Of a stretch of 64,000 nucleotides of DNA, positions 35,496 through 45,000 are shown piece by piece. The number at the start of each line of letters is the position of its first letter. The stretch's first letter is position 1. The position numbers and the translations under genes were made by a program. The notes under the pieces are model-generated. The model was not told the DNA's origin and did not search any database. It worked only from the letters and a program-made list of their open reading frames with translations. The DNA comes from Leadbetterella sp964563435 (GTDB taxonomy: Bacteria > Bacteroidota > Bacteroidia > Cytophagales > Spirosomataceae): positions 30,045 through 94,044 of the forward strand of contig CAZLXI010000016.1 of the NCBI GenBank assembly GCA_964563435.1, given 5' to 3'.

Positions 35496-35855
35496 ATGCA
35501 TTCGCCAGTATTCATTTTTATTACCGGAATTATCGGTATCGTCATTTTAGTGTATGTATATTTTACAACACGTCATAAAGAACGGATGTCTATGATTGAT
35601 AAGGGTGTAGACGGCTCTCTGTTCACTTCAAACAAAAAGAGGATAGCACCTACCCTTAAGCTGGGTATGCTGGCCATTGGGGTAGCGTTGGGAATAATAG
35701 CGGCAATGACCCTTGTTCAGAATTTTTATAACCTTAATGATGGGCCTATTTTCTTTTCCATGATTTTGCTGTTTGGTGGAGCAAGCCTGATCATTAACTT
35801 TTTCATCGAGAGAAGAATGGATTCGGATTCTGACAGCAGGAAAGATGTTGACTGA
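35496..35855 (+). CDS. DUF6249-like small membrane protein
   Basis: A 119-residue protein with three hydrophobic stretches (about 6-24, 55-74 and 85-103), a basic RHKERMSMIDKG loop after the first span, and a charged Ser/Asp-rich tail. It resembles the DUF6249 family, small membrane proteins often found next to ECF sigma factors in Bacteroidota. Its promoter mirrors that of the sigma gene, suggesting it is a direct target, perhaps a modulator of the envelope response. Function unknown. It is followed by a 154-bp gap containing a vegetative-type promoter for the next gene. Confidence 0.7.
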   Translation: MHSPVFIFITGIIGIVILVYVYFTTRHKERMSMIDKGVDGSLFTSNKKRIAPTLKLGMLAIGVALGIIAAMTLVQNFYNLNDGPIFFSMILLFGGASLIINFFIERRMDSDSDSRKDVD

Positions 35856-35938
35856 TTTTGCCCCGTCAGGACCGCCCTTTAAATCACAGTAACTTTTAGG
35901 CATATAGTACTTCGAGAAAAATTATTTCGCATATTACC

Positions 35939-35968
35939 TTGCAATACAAAGTACCTTGCTTATCTTTG
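35939..35968 (+). promoter_or_regulatory. Canonical Bacteroidota promoter before the TonB-receptor-like gene
   Basis: TTG (35939-35941), 19 nt, TATCTTTG (35961-35968) matches the housekeeping sigma consensus. Transcription would start near 35975, leaving a leader of about 35 nt before the ATG at 36010. Confidence 0.75.
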
Positions 35969-36009
35969 CAACGCCCGATCAGGGAAGCTATTACTTATAA
36001 CTTAACAAA

Positions 36010-38427
36010 ATGAAAAAGCTATTATTTAAAAGCCTGCTATTGCTGTGCGCACTGTTCAGCACGGCTATGGCGCAACAAAAAGAACATCAGCTCCGGGGCA
36101 TAGTCACTGATTCTGCCTCGGGGAAGCCGCTGGAATTTATCACTGTCACCCTGCTGAAAGATCAAAAGGCCCTGAAAGGGGATTATACCAAAACCAACGG
36201 ATCGTTTTTATTTGCCGGCCTGAACCCTTCGCGGTATGAAGTACAGGTTACGGCAGTGGGGTACAGCAGCCTCACGCTTCCGGTGGAGATTAGTGAGAGC
36301 TCCGTTGATCTGGGAAAAATAGCTGTAGGGCAAAACACCGCCGGTCTCCGGGAGGTAAAGGTCACCGCCGCCAAACCCATCGTACAGCAGGAGGCCGACA
36401 GAATCCTCTACGACACGCAGGCGGACCCCGAAAGCAGGGTCTTCAGCGTACTCGAAATGATGCGAAAAGTACCCTACCTGTCGCTGGATGCCGATGACAA
36501 TATTTCGTTGAAAGGAAATGCGGATTTCAGGATATTTATTAACGGCAAGCCTTCGGCCATGATGGAAAGAAACTACAAAGACGTGCTGAGAAGTATGCCG
36601 GCGTCTTCTATACAGCGCATTGAGGTTATTACCACACCCCCTTCAAAATACGATGCTGAAGGGCTGTCAGGCATTATCAACATCATCACCAACAAACGGG
36701 TCGACAACGGCTATACCGGGAACCTGAATACCAACTGGCGTTTTCCGGTGGGCGGACCCGGTGTGGGAGGCTCGCTTTCGGCACGCTTAGGCAAATGGGG
36801 CTTATCGGCTTTTGGCGGGGCCAGCCAATACAATGTTCCGGAGGTTTCTTTTATCAATACCCGCTCTACATTCAGGGAGTTTTCAAGCATGACAGACCAG
36901 CGCGGGTCTAACAGCTCAGAGAACCTGAACGGCTATCTGGGGCTGGAGGTCAGCTACGATATCGACAGCCTGAACCTGATCTCAGGGCAGCTGAACATTA
37001 ACGGTAACCGGAACGATGGCCTGGGACGACAAAGCTCCTTACTGGAAACCGGCAACGGCATAGACGAGCAATACCGCCTGCTCAACACGGGGCGGGGGCA
37101 TGGAAACGGCACCGACGTGGCCCTTAATTACCAGCGGGGCTTCAAAGCAGACAAAAATCGCCTGCTAACGTTTTCCTACAGGTATTATGGCTTTGAAAAC
37201 CTGCAGCAAAACACCATTGCTATTTCTGATCGCATTCAGTATGAACTGCCCGATTACCGGCAACAGAATAACCAGCGCTTCTCGGAACAGACCCTGCAGA
37301 CGGATTTCGTTTATCCGTCAAGAAAACTGACCGTGGAAGCCGGGATTAAGGCCATATTCCGGAAAAATGAGAGTGATTTCGGCTACTTTAACCGGCTGCC
37401 GGATTCCGGAGAGTACCGGGAAGCAGATTCGCTTAGTAATAATTATGCCAATACACAAAATATCTACGGGGTCTACAATACCTACCGCTACAAACATAAA
37501 AGCTGGGATATACGGGGCGGCTTCCGGGTGGAACATACCCTGCTGGATGCGGACTTTATCTCCACAAACTCCCAGGTCAGCCAAAATTACTTTAATGTGA
37601 TTCCAACCGTAGCGCTGGGGCATAAGCTGGGGAAAGGGAACCTGAGCCTGGGTTATACCCAACGCATACAGCGGCCGGGCATTTACCAGCTGAATCCTTT
37701 TGTGGACCGTACCAACCCGAATTTTGAAAGGGCCGGAAACCCCGACCTCCGGCCCGCGGTACTGAATGATATTAATGTTAACTACAGTTGGTCAAAAAAG
37801 ACTTCGGTTAACGTGGCCGTGGGGCACGTTTTTATAAAAGACATGATCTTCCCGGTGGTAGTGTACGATCCGGAAACCGGCATTTCAAGATCTTCTTTTG
37901 GTAATGTGGGAAGGGCGAGGCTGCTCCCTACGGCCAATATTAACGTCAATCACCCCATCTCTAAAAAATGGAACCTGAGCGTAAACGGCCGGCTGGCGTA
38001 TGGTATGACTGAAGGACTGATCAACAATGAAATGGTCAAAAACCAGGGACTGATGTACGGCGTAAACGTTTCGTCGGGATACCGCCTGGAAAAGAACTGG
38101 CGGGTGAATGCCAATATAAACCTTAACGGTCCGGGCATGAATATACAGGATCGCACCAACCTGATGCTGTTTTCTTCCCTGAGTGTAAGTAAAGATGTGA
38201 TCAAAGACAAGCTTTCGTTTTCCGCTTCGCTCAACAATCCGTTTACCAAATACCGGAAGGCCATCCGAAACAGCTTCGGGCCGGATTTTCTGCAGTACTA
38301 TGAGCGGCGCGATTATTTCAGATCCTTCCAGTTCAGCCTCAACTACAAATTCGGTAAGCTGAAAGAGCCGATCCGGAAAGCTACGCGGAGCATTAGGAAT
38401 GATGATGTGCAGAACTCGGGGCAGTAA
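36010..38427 (+). CDS. TonB-dependent-receptor-like outer-membrane beta-barrel protein
   Basis: An 805-residue protein with a signal peptide (cleavage near AMAQQ), a carboxypeptidase-regulatory-like domain (about 27-105, LRGIVTDSASGKPLEFITVTL), a plug-like region (about 120-230, DRILYDTQADPESRVFSVLEMMRKVPYLSLDADDNISLKG then SGIINIITNK) and a barrel (about 250-790) typical of the OMP_b-brl_3 family. These proteins resemble TonB receptors but differ from SusC. Substrate unknown; peptide or metal-chelate uptake has been suggested for the family. It has its own promoter and no SusD partner, so it is probably independent of the two carbohydrate loci. The next gene is convergent. Confidence 0.82.
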   Translation: MKKLLFKSLLLLCALFSTAMAQQKEHQLRGIVTDSASGKPLEFITVTLLKDQKALKGDYTKTNGSFLFAGLNPSRYEVQVTAVGYSSLTLPVEISESSVDLGKIAVGQNTAGLREVKVTAAKPIVQQEADRILYDTQADPESRVFSVLEMMRKVPYLSLDADDNISLKGNADFRIFINGKPSAMMERNYKDVLRSMPASSIQRIEVITTPPSKYDAEGLSGIINIITNKRVDNGYTGNLNTNWRFPVGGPGVGGSLSARLGKWGLSAFGGASQYNVPEVSFINTRSTFREFSSMTDQRGSNSSENLNGYLGLEVSYDIDSLNLISGQLNINGNRNDGLGRQSSLLETGNGIDEQYRLLNTGRGHGNGTDVALNYQRGFKADKNRLLTFSYRYYGFENLQQNTIAISDRIQYELPDYRQQNNQRFSEQTLQTDFVYPSRKLTVEAGIKAIFRKNESDFGYFNRLPDSGEYREADSLSNNYANTQNIYGVYNTYRYKHKSWDIRGGFRVEHTLLDADFISTNSQVSQNYFNVIPTVALGHKLGKGNLSLGYTQRIQRPGIYQLNPFVDRTNPNFERAGNPDLRPAVLNDINVNYSWSKKTSVNVAVGHVFIKDMIFPVVVYDPETGISRSSFGNVGRARLLPTANINVNHPISKKWNLSVNGRLAYGMTEGLINNEMVKNQGLMYGVNVSSGYRLEKNWRVNANINLNGPGMNIQDRTNLMLFSSLSVSKDVIKDKLSFSASLNNPFTKYRKAIRNSFGPDFLQYYERRDYFRSFQFSLNYKFGKLKEPIRKATRSIRNDDVQNSGQ

Positions 38428-38462
38428 GGAAACGTTATGCTAAAAGCGATTGCTATGTTTTT

Positions 38463-38587
38463 TAATTGTTAATGCTTAATTGTTAATGCTGAATGGATAT
38501 TTGCAAACCCACCATTAACAATTAAGCATTAACAATTAACAATTCAGCATTCACAATTAACAATTCAGCATTCACAATTCACCATTA
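38463..38587. repeat. AT-rich inverted and tandem repeats between convergent genes
   Basis: A left arm (38463-38496, built on AATTGTTAATGC) pairs with CCATTAACAATTAAGCATTA at 38512-38531. The right side continues with two copies of an about 21-bp unit built on AACAATTCAGCATTCACAAT up to 38587, touching the stop codon of the minus-strand gene. A bidirectional terminator function is possible. Confidence 0.7.
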
Positions 38588-39880
38588 AAACCTCACGTCC
38601 ACCACCTTCACCCTTTGTGCCGGCGTCTCCGTCCGCCCTTCCAGGTCGGCCTGCTCGGAGCGTTGCACATAGATGCTCAGTATTTTCCGGTCTTTCCAGA
38701 GCTCGGTATCAAAGCCCGGCTCCCAGGAGCCAACGTTGTCCGGAAGCAGGTCCTTTATTTTCCATTTATTGCGCCGGAGGTTTTTGTTGATGGCCAGAGA
38801 AACCCTGCTTCCTCTTTCTTCATCCCTGAAAATAAGTACGGCACCGTTTTTCCATGCGCCGATGACCTGCGGCCGGGAAACCGGGATGCGTTTGGTGCCC
38901 ACACCGCTCAGGCTGAACGGCGTTTTACGAAAACTCAGGTTCTGCGCCTTCCAGGTGCCGTCGAGATTATAGATCAGGCGGTATTGCGGCACATCCGAGT
39001 CCGGATCGCGCCAGTAAGTGGCTATAAAAGGCCGCCCCTGATCATCGGCAAACATAGAGGTCTGGTTGATGAGCTCGCTCCGCTGCGGGATGGGGTAAAT
39101 ATATTCCGCCGTAGCGGCATTGATGGGCAGGGCATACTTTTCCCCGGTCGACTTCTCCCAGGTCTTCCCGCCGTCTGTGGAGCGCGCGTAGCACATATCG
39201 TGATTGGTGGCCACATCGGGTGTTTCGCGCCAGACCCATGAAATATGAATGACCCCTCGGCTGTCGGTAAAGCTCTGCCAGTAGGCGTTTCGTTGCCTTT
39301 CACCATCGATCAGGTTGCTGTGAAGCTGTGACCACGTTTGTGCGGCCGGATCGTATTTATTGATGACCAGGTTCCCTCTGCCCGAGGCACCGTCGCGGTA
39401 CATAAACAGGAGCTCTCCGCCGGCCATCTTAAAAAACTCAGGATAGGTCACGTTTTTTTCGTTCAGGCCCGTCATCGGTATTTCGGGGGAAAATTCCAGT
39501 GAAAAAGGAGCTTTGCTCCGGGCATACCGGAGCGGGTGGCCGTGATGGCCCCACGAGAGGTGGAGGTAGCCCTGGCCGTCTGCCATGATGCTGATGGAAC
39601 AGTGGGCATCCCGGGCATTGCCGGTAAATCCGGTGTCCTTAAGCTCCCAGCATTCTTCCCCGTGATTTCGTTTTCCCAGGATCACCTTCCCGCCGGCATC
39701 GTAAAAAGAAATAAACTGCACTCCCTCAAAGGTCACCAACGGATTTTTCCGGAAGATGACGGTGTTAACGGAGTTTTCGGCCCAGGCGTCGCCTGCTTCG
39801 GAAATACGTATTTTCTGAGCAGTAGAGATCTTCAGTTGAAACAGGAGGAGGATCAGAACAGGAGAGAATAATCGGAACAT
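38585..39880 (-). CDS. Secreted BNR_4-type seven-bladed propeller protein (possible lyase or rhamnosidase)
   Basis: A 431-residue protein with a signal peptide (cleavage near ISTAQ). Repeated blade motifs include AHCSISIMADGQGYLHLSWG, ARSTDGGKTWEK (an Asp-box) and YRDGASGRGNLVINKYD. Conserved His residues in LSWGHHGHPLRYARS and NHDMCYARS fit the BNR_4 family, which shares its fold with ulvan lyases (PL24/PL25), the PL27 lyase and GH145 rhamnosidase that act on the Rha-GlcA caps of arabinogalactan. Given the rhamnose and GH105 genes in the window, such a role is attractive but unproven. The gene stands alone, convergent with the receptor gene and divergent from the ECF sigma gene. Confidence 0.65.
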   Translation of the reverse strand: MFRLFSPVLILLLFQLKISTAQKIRISEAGDAWAENSVNTVIFRKNPLVTFEGVQFISFYDAGGKVILGKRNHGEECWELKDTGFTGNARDAHCSISIMADGQGYLHLSWGHHGHPLRYARSKAPFSLEFSPEIPMTGLNEKNVTYPEFFKMAGGELLFMYRDGASGRGNLVINKYDPAAQTWSQLHSNLIDGERQRNAYWQSFTDSRGVIHISWVWRETPDVATNHDMCYARSTDGGKTWEKSTGEKYALPINAATAEYIYPIPQRSELINQTSMFADDQGRPFIATYWRDPDSDVPQYRLIYNLDGTWKAQNLSFRKTPFSLSGVGTKRIPVSRPQVIGAWKNGAVLIFRDEERGSRVSLAINKNLRRNKWKIKDLLPDNVGSWEPGFDTELWKDRKILSIYVQRSEQADLEGRTETPAQRVKVVDVRF

Positions 39881-40026
39881 GAAGGTTTTTTTAGAGTGTA
39901 AATATCGGAATTAAGGGAAGAAAATGCGATAGCGTAAAAATCTTTTTCCCGATTTTCGGGCATTAGTCTTAAAAATGTATTTATTTTATGCAAAACTAGA
40001 TTTTTCCTGTATTATTTCAGAAGTGG

Positions 40027-40623
40027 ATGCGGGAATATTGTACTATGGACAGGTATTCGGGTCAAAGTAATAAGCGATTGATGGATCTTGTTCGTCAGCA
40101 TGATGAGCAGGCTTTTACCGAGATTTACAACCGGTATAAAGGGGTGCTTTTTGTCCATGCCTACCGGATGCTTGAAAATGCCGAAGAGGCCCAGGACATC
40201 ATCCAGGACCTGTTTACCGTATTGTGGAGCCGGAGAAGTGAGATCGTACTGACAGGCTCGCTGTCTTCGTATCTCTATGCGGCGGTCAAAAACCGGATAC
40301 TGGATCAGATGGCCAGAGACAAGACCCGCGACCGATATATAGATTCTCTTGCAGGGTTTATTGAAGAAGGCGAATATATCACCGACCATCAGCTCCGGGA
40401 AAATGAGCTGAACCGGCTGATCGAAAAAGAAGTGTCGCTACTGCCTGCCAGAATGCGACAGATATTTGAAATGAGCCGCATCAATAACCTTTCCTACAAA
40501 GAAATCGCTAAGGAAATGAACATTTCTGACAAAACCGTCAAAAAGCAGATTAGTAACGCCCTAATTATCCTCCGGAAAAAAATTGATGTGGCCTTTGCGG
40601 TGCTTATAGTGCTGTTTAACTGA
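40027..40623 (+). CDS. FecI-type ECF sigma factor of locus 2
   Basis: A 198-residue ECF sigma with region 2 (about 32-90, AFTEIYNRYKGVLFVHAYRM, EEAQDIIQDLFTVLW) and region 4 (about 130-185, LPARMRQIFEMSRINNLSYK, EIAKEMNISDKTVKKQISNA). The Met at codon 7 (40045) is an equally good start. It precedes a FecR anti-sigma gene and a SusC with an STN domain, the standard trans-envelope set: substrate binding by SusC signals through FecR to release this sigma. The C-terminus is hydrophobic (VAFAVLIVLF), common in Bacteroidota members. Confidence 0.9.
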   Translation: MREYCTMDRYSGQSNKRLMDLVRQHDEQAFTEIYNRYKGVLFVHAYRMLENAEEAQDIIQDLFTVLWSRRSEIVLTGSLSSYLYAAVKNRILDQMARDKTRDRYIDSLAGFIEEGEYITDHQLRENELNRLIEKEVSLLPARMRQIFEMSRINNLSYKEIAKEMNISDKTVKKQISNALIILRKKIDVAFAVLIVLFN

Positions 40624-40720
40624 GGGTTTCTGTATCCGGACTATAAAAAATCAAATATTTTTTTGCACTAATCTACTACCACCGGTCTTCTAAACCGTCT
40701 TAGAAGAAAAACAGATCATT

Positions 40721-41842
40721 ATGCACAGATCTCAGGCGAGAGACCTGTTAAGAAAACACCGGGAAGGAACTCTTACGGATGAAGAGCGGGTCATATTGGA
40801 AAGTTGGTATATCAGGGAGGCCCGTTCCAAAGGGCTGGATGCCGACAGGGAGGAGATCGGGGTACATCTGGATAAACTTGAAATACCTATACTCGGGGAA
40901 ACGCGCCGGACAGTGTGGAAATGGGTGTCGGTCGCCGCTACTGTGCTGATCATATCGTCTGTGGGGTTCTACTATTTTACAAAACCCGCTCCTGTGACGG
41001 AGATCCCCGCCATAACCAATGATGCACTTCCCGGAGATAACCGGGCCCGCCTGACACTGGCCAACGGCAAAGACATCCTGCTGGATGAGGCGCGCAGCGG
41101 GAAACTTGCGCAGGAAGGCAATACCTCTATCGTGAAAACGGGTGAAGGCGAGCTGGTCTACAATACCGGGCAGCAGTCGGCTGTGGAGGCACCCTTGTCG
41201 TATTACAATACGATTGAAACCCCTAAGGCGGGACAATACCACGTAAAGCTGTCTGACGGTACTCAGGTGTGGTTGAATGCGGCCTCTTCTATACGGTTTC
41301 CTGCGGAATTCGATACCCGTGAGCGTGTGGTGGAAGTGGTAGGGGAAGTCTACTTTGAAGTAGCCCAGGCCACAACGGGTACCCGGAGGATACCGTTTAA
41401 AGTGGTATCGGGGAACCAGGAAGTAGAGGTGCTGGGCACGCGGTTTAACATTAACAGCTATTCGGATGAAGGCGAGATCCGGACCACTCTGCTGGAAGGC
41501 AGCATTCAGGTCCGTACCCATAAAAAAGGAATTGTACTTCAACCCGGGCAGCAGGCCCGGGTGTCTGTGGGGCAGACCTTAAAGGTAAGCAAAGTCAACA
41601 CCGGCCATGTGGTGGCCTGGAAAGAGGGCTACTTCAGCTTTGATGGCGTAGGATTAAAAGAGCTGATGCGCCAGCTTTCACGCTGGTACGACATGGAGGT
41701 GATCTATGAAGGAAATACAGCAGACTATGAATTTGTGGGCCAGATCTCCCGAAACACCCGGCTTTCCGGTGTGTTGAGGATATTGGAAGCCGGCGGGGTC
41801 CGGTTCCGGGTGGAAGGAAAGAAAATAATTGTTAGCGAATAA
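40721..41842 (+). CDS. FecR-family anti-sigma factor (locus 2)
   Basis: A 373-residue inner-membrane protein: cytoplasmic N-terminal sigma-binding part (about 1-65, GTLTDEERVILESWY), one membrane span (about 67-86, WVSVAATVLIISSVGFYYF), and a periplasmic FecR domain (about 165-265, VKLSDGTQVWLNAASSIRFP, VEVVGEVYFEVA, VLGTRFNINSY) followed by a DUF4974-type STN-like C-terminus (about 300-370, FDGVGLKELMRQLSRWYDME). It links the STN domain of the SusC at 42067 to the sigma factor at 40027. The gap of 97 nt before it carries a short CTTCTAA/TTAGAAG inverted repeat. Confidence 0.93.
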   Translation: MHRSQARDLLRKHREGTLTDEERVILESWYIREARSKGLDADREEIGVHLDKLEIPILGETRRTVWKWVSVAATVLIISSVGFYYFTKPAPVTEIPAITNDALPGDNRARLTLANGKDILLDEARSGKLAQEGNTSIVKTGEGELVYNTGQQSAVEAPLSYYNTIETPKAGQYHVKLSDGTQVWLNAASSIRFPAEFDTRERVVEVVGEVYFEVAQATTGTRRIPFKVVSGNQEVEVLGTRFNINSYSDEGEIRTTLLEGSIQVRTHKKGIVLQPGQQARVSVGQTLKVSKVNTGHVVAWKEGYFSFDGVGLKELMRQLSRWYDMEVIYEGNTADYEFVGQISRNTRLSGVLRILEAGGVRFRVEGKKIIVSE

Positions 41843-41947
41843 AACATTAAACAACCAGGCCTATGAGATAGAGAATATTTACATTCAAAGAAAGGGAACC
41901 GCACAGTAAGTAGTCGGATCCTGCGCCATCGAAAATAAAAGGCCCTG

Positions 41948-41981
41948 AAAAAAAAACCGTTTCAGATGCGACCTGAAACGG
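41948..41981 (-). terminator. Antisense-oriented intrinsic terminator in the susC leader (locus 2)
   Basis: On the minus strand CCGTTTCAG, a 7-nt loop, CTGAAACGG, then nine U residues (plus-strand A run 41948-41956). This is a good terminator for transcription running leftward from the start of susC, and a poor one for the plus strand. A role in ending an antisense small RNA is inferred. Confidence 0.6.
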
Positions 41982-42006
41982 CTATAAGTTCGGGTCAACC
42001 TGTTTT

Positions 42007-42023
42007 CCGCATCAGTGATGCGG
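42007..42023 (+). promoter_or_regulatory. Short perfect hairpin in the susC leader (locus 2)
   Basis: CCGCATC-AGT-GATGCGG is a 7-bp stem with a 3-nt loop, 43 nt before the susC start. No U-tract follows. It could be a leader structure affecting translation or RNA decay. Confidence 0.4.
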
Positions 42024-42066
42024 GATGTCATTGTAAAACAAGTAATAACCAAAACCTTACAAAACT

Positions 42067-45000
42067 ATGGAATTTTCTTTACGCAAGAAAGAGGTGCTTC
42101 TCAGGGCTTCTCTCAAAATGCTGTTTCTTATGAATCTGACCGCCGTTTTTTTAGTATTGGGGTGCATGCATGTATCCGCTGCGGTATTTTCGCAGAAGAT
42201 CTTCCTTTCGGTAAAGGATGCGCCGCTTACGTCTGTGTTCAGGTCTATTGAGAAGCAAAGCAGCTATACTTTCTTTTATGATAACCGGCTGATAAGAAAC
42301 GCCGAAAATGTGAGCGTGGAATTCCGGGAAGGGACCATCCATCAGCTCATGGACAGGGTGCTGCAAAACCAGCCCTTAACTTACGAGATACTCGACAAGA
42401 TCATTGTCATCCGCAATAACGAAGCGGCTAAACCCAAGCCGGTGAAAACATCTCCGATGGTTTACCAGCCCCTGGAGCCTCCGGCACCGGATATCCGGAA
42501 ACCCGCGATGGAGAATAACAAAATAAGCAGCATCCTGATGGACCGGGTGGTGGCCATCGCTCCCCTGGAGATAACCGTACGGGGTAAGGTGACCGACGAA
42601 AAGGGCGAGGGTGTTGCCGGCGTGAGCGTGGTCATTAAAGGCACGAACCGCGGCGTGGTGACCAATGCCGACGGCGACTACAGCCTGCAGGTTCCCGACG
42701 AAAAAGCCGTGCTGACGTTTACCATTGTGGGCTATCAGAGCCAGGAGCAGACTGTGGGTAACCGCACCCGTGTTGATGTCATGCTGAAATTAGACGAGCA
42801 GAAACTGGAAGAAGTGGTGGTAGTGGGTTACGGCACCCAGAAGAAAGCCAACCTGACAGGAGCGGTAGGATCAGTGGGGTCAGAAGCGTTGGAAAACCGG
42901 CCCGTCCCCAACCTCACCCAGGGTTTACAGGGGGTATTGCCTAATGTAAACATCCGTATGCTGGATGGTAAGCCCAACGCGTCTCCAAGCATCAATGTCC
43001 GCGGAGCCACCTCCATAGGCCAGGGCGGTAATGCGCTTATTCTGATCGATGGTGTGGAAGGGGACCCCTCGATGATCAATCCCGGCGATGTGGAACAGGT
43101 GACCATCCTGAAAGATGCGGCCTCTGCGGCCATATACGGTGCCCGGGCGGCCTTCGGAGTGGTGTTAATCACTACCAAAAAGCCCGTGAAAGACAATTTC
43201 TCCGTGACCTACAATATGAACTACAGCACGAAGAAGCCCACCGTGCTGCCTAACTTTGTGACCGACGGCTACCAATGGGCCAAGATGTTCAATGACTCCT
43301 TCTACGCCTGGGAGGGCACCTACCCTCAGGCCGTGAATAAAACCCTTCCCTTTTCGCAGGAATACCTGGCCGAGCTGGAGCGGAGATCAAAAGATCCCAG
43401 CCTGCCCAAAACCGAGGTGGGGTCTAACGGCGCCTATGTGTATTACGAAAGTACCGACTGGTACGACCTGCTCTATAAAGACAACCTGAGCGCCATGGAG
43501 CACAACCTTACGCTGTCGCGCAGTACCGACAAATCCAGCTTTATGATCACCGGCCGGTACAACGGTCAGGAAGGGTTATTCCGCTATAACTCAGACGACT
43601 TCAGCGTGTACAACATCCGGGCAAAAGGAAGCATGCAGCTATTCCGGTGGCTTGAGGTCAGCAATAATTTCGACTTCTCTAACCGGAAATACCATAATCC
43701 TCTGAACGTGGGTGAAGGGGGCGGTATCTGGCGGAACATCGCCGATGAAGGGCACGTGCTGGCCCCCATGCTCAACCCCGACGGCACCATCACTTTTTCA
43801 GGAGCCTATACCGTAGGAGATTTTTACTACGGCAAGAATGGGATAGATACCGAGCGGGCCATCATCCGGAACATGACTTCTTTGGAGTCACGCTTTTTGA
43901 ATAATACCCTGCGCGTAATGGGTAACGCCACCTTCCAGAACACCTACAATGATGAGACCCGCCGCCGGGTACGGGTGCCTTTCAGCCGGCGCCCCGGAGT
44001 GATCGAATACGTGGGCCAAACCACTGACGACATCCGGGAATACCATAACCGGACCAACTACATTGCCACTAACCTGTGGACAGAATACGAAAGAACCCTC
44101 GGTAAGCATTACTTCAAGGTAATGGTAGGAACGAACTACGAGCGTTCGGTATATGACCGACTGGAAGTGCAGCGTAACGGGCTGGTTTTCGACGATGCCA
44201 CCAACATCAACCTGGCCCTGGGGCAGTCGATCACTACCTCCGGTAACTATGAGGCCTGGAATATTCTTGGCGGATTCTCCCGGATCAACTACATTTTCGG
44301 TGACCGCTACCTGTTTGAGTTTAACGGGCGCTATGACGGTTCGTCCAAGTTCCCCGATAATGAGCGTTATGCCTTCTTCCCTTCGGTGTCTGTAGGCTGG
44401 CGGATCTCGGGTGAGCCTTTCTGGAAGATCTCGCCCAAGACCGTGTCTGACTTCAAGGTGCGGTGGTCTTACGGATCGTTGGGTAACGGTAGCATCGGCT
44501 CCTACGCATTTCAGCAGACTTTTGACATTTCCCAGTCGGGACGTATCCTTAACGGTATCCGTCCCCAGCGCACCAGCCGGCCCAGCGTATTGCCGGACGG
44601 CCTTACCTGGGAAACCGCCACTACCAGTAACGTGGGCCTTGACCTGGCCATGTTTGCTAACCGGTTGAATCTGAACTTTGACGCCTATACCCGGAAAACC
44701 ACCGACATGTATACCATAGGTATGACATTGCCGGCCACTTTCGGCGCTACTTCGCCACGGGGTAACTATGCTGACATGGAAACCAAAGGCTGGGAGCTTG
44801 TAGTATCCTGGAACAGCCGAGTCAACCTGGGTAAAAAGGCCCTGGGTTATCGTTTAGGGTTTAACCTCGCGGATAATAAATCGAAGATTCTGCGCTACAA
44901 TAACCCCAACAAGTTCCTGAACGATTATTACGTAGGGCAGGTACTGGGAGAAATGTGGGGCTATCAGACAGACGGCTTCTTTAAGGATGCGGAAGATATT

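Noticed and set aside
38512..38587. CRISPR array
   Set aside because: The repeats are short, AT-rich and partly overlapping, spacers are absent and there are no cas genes.
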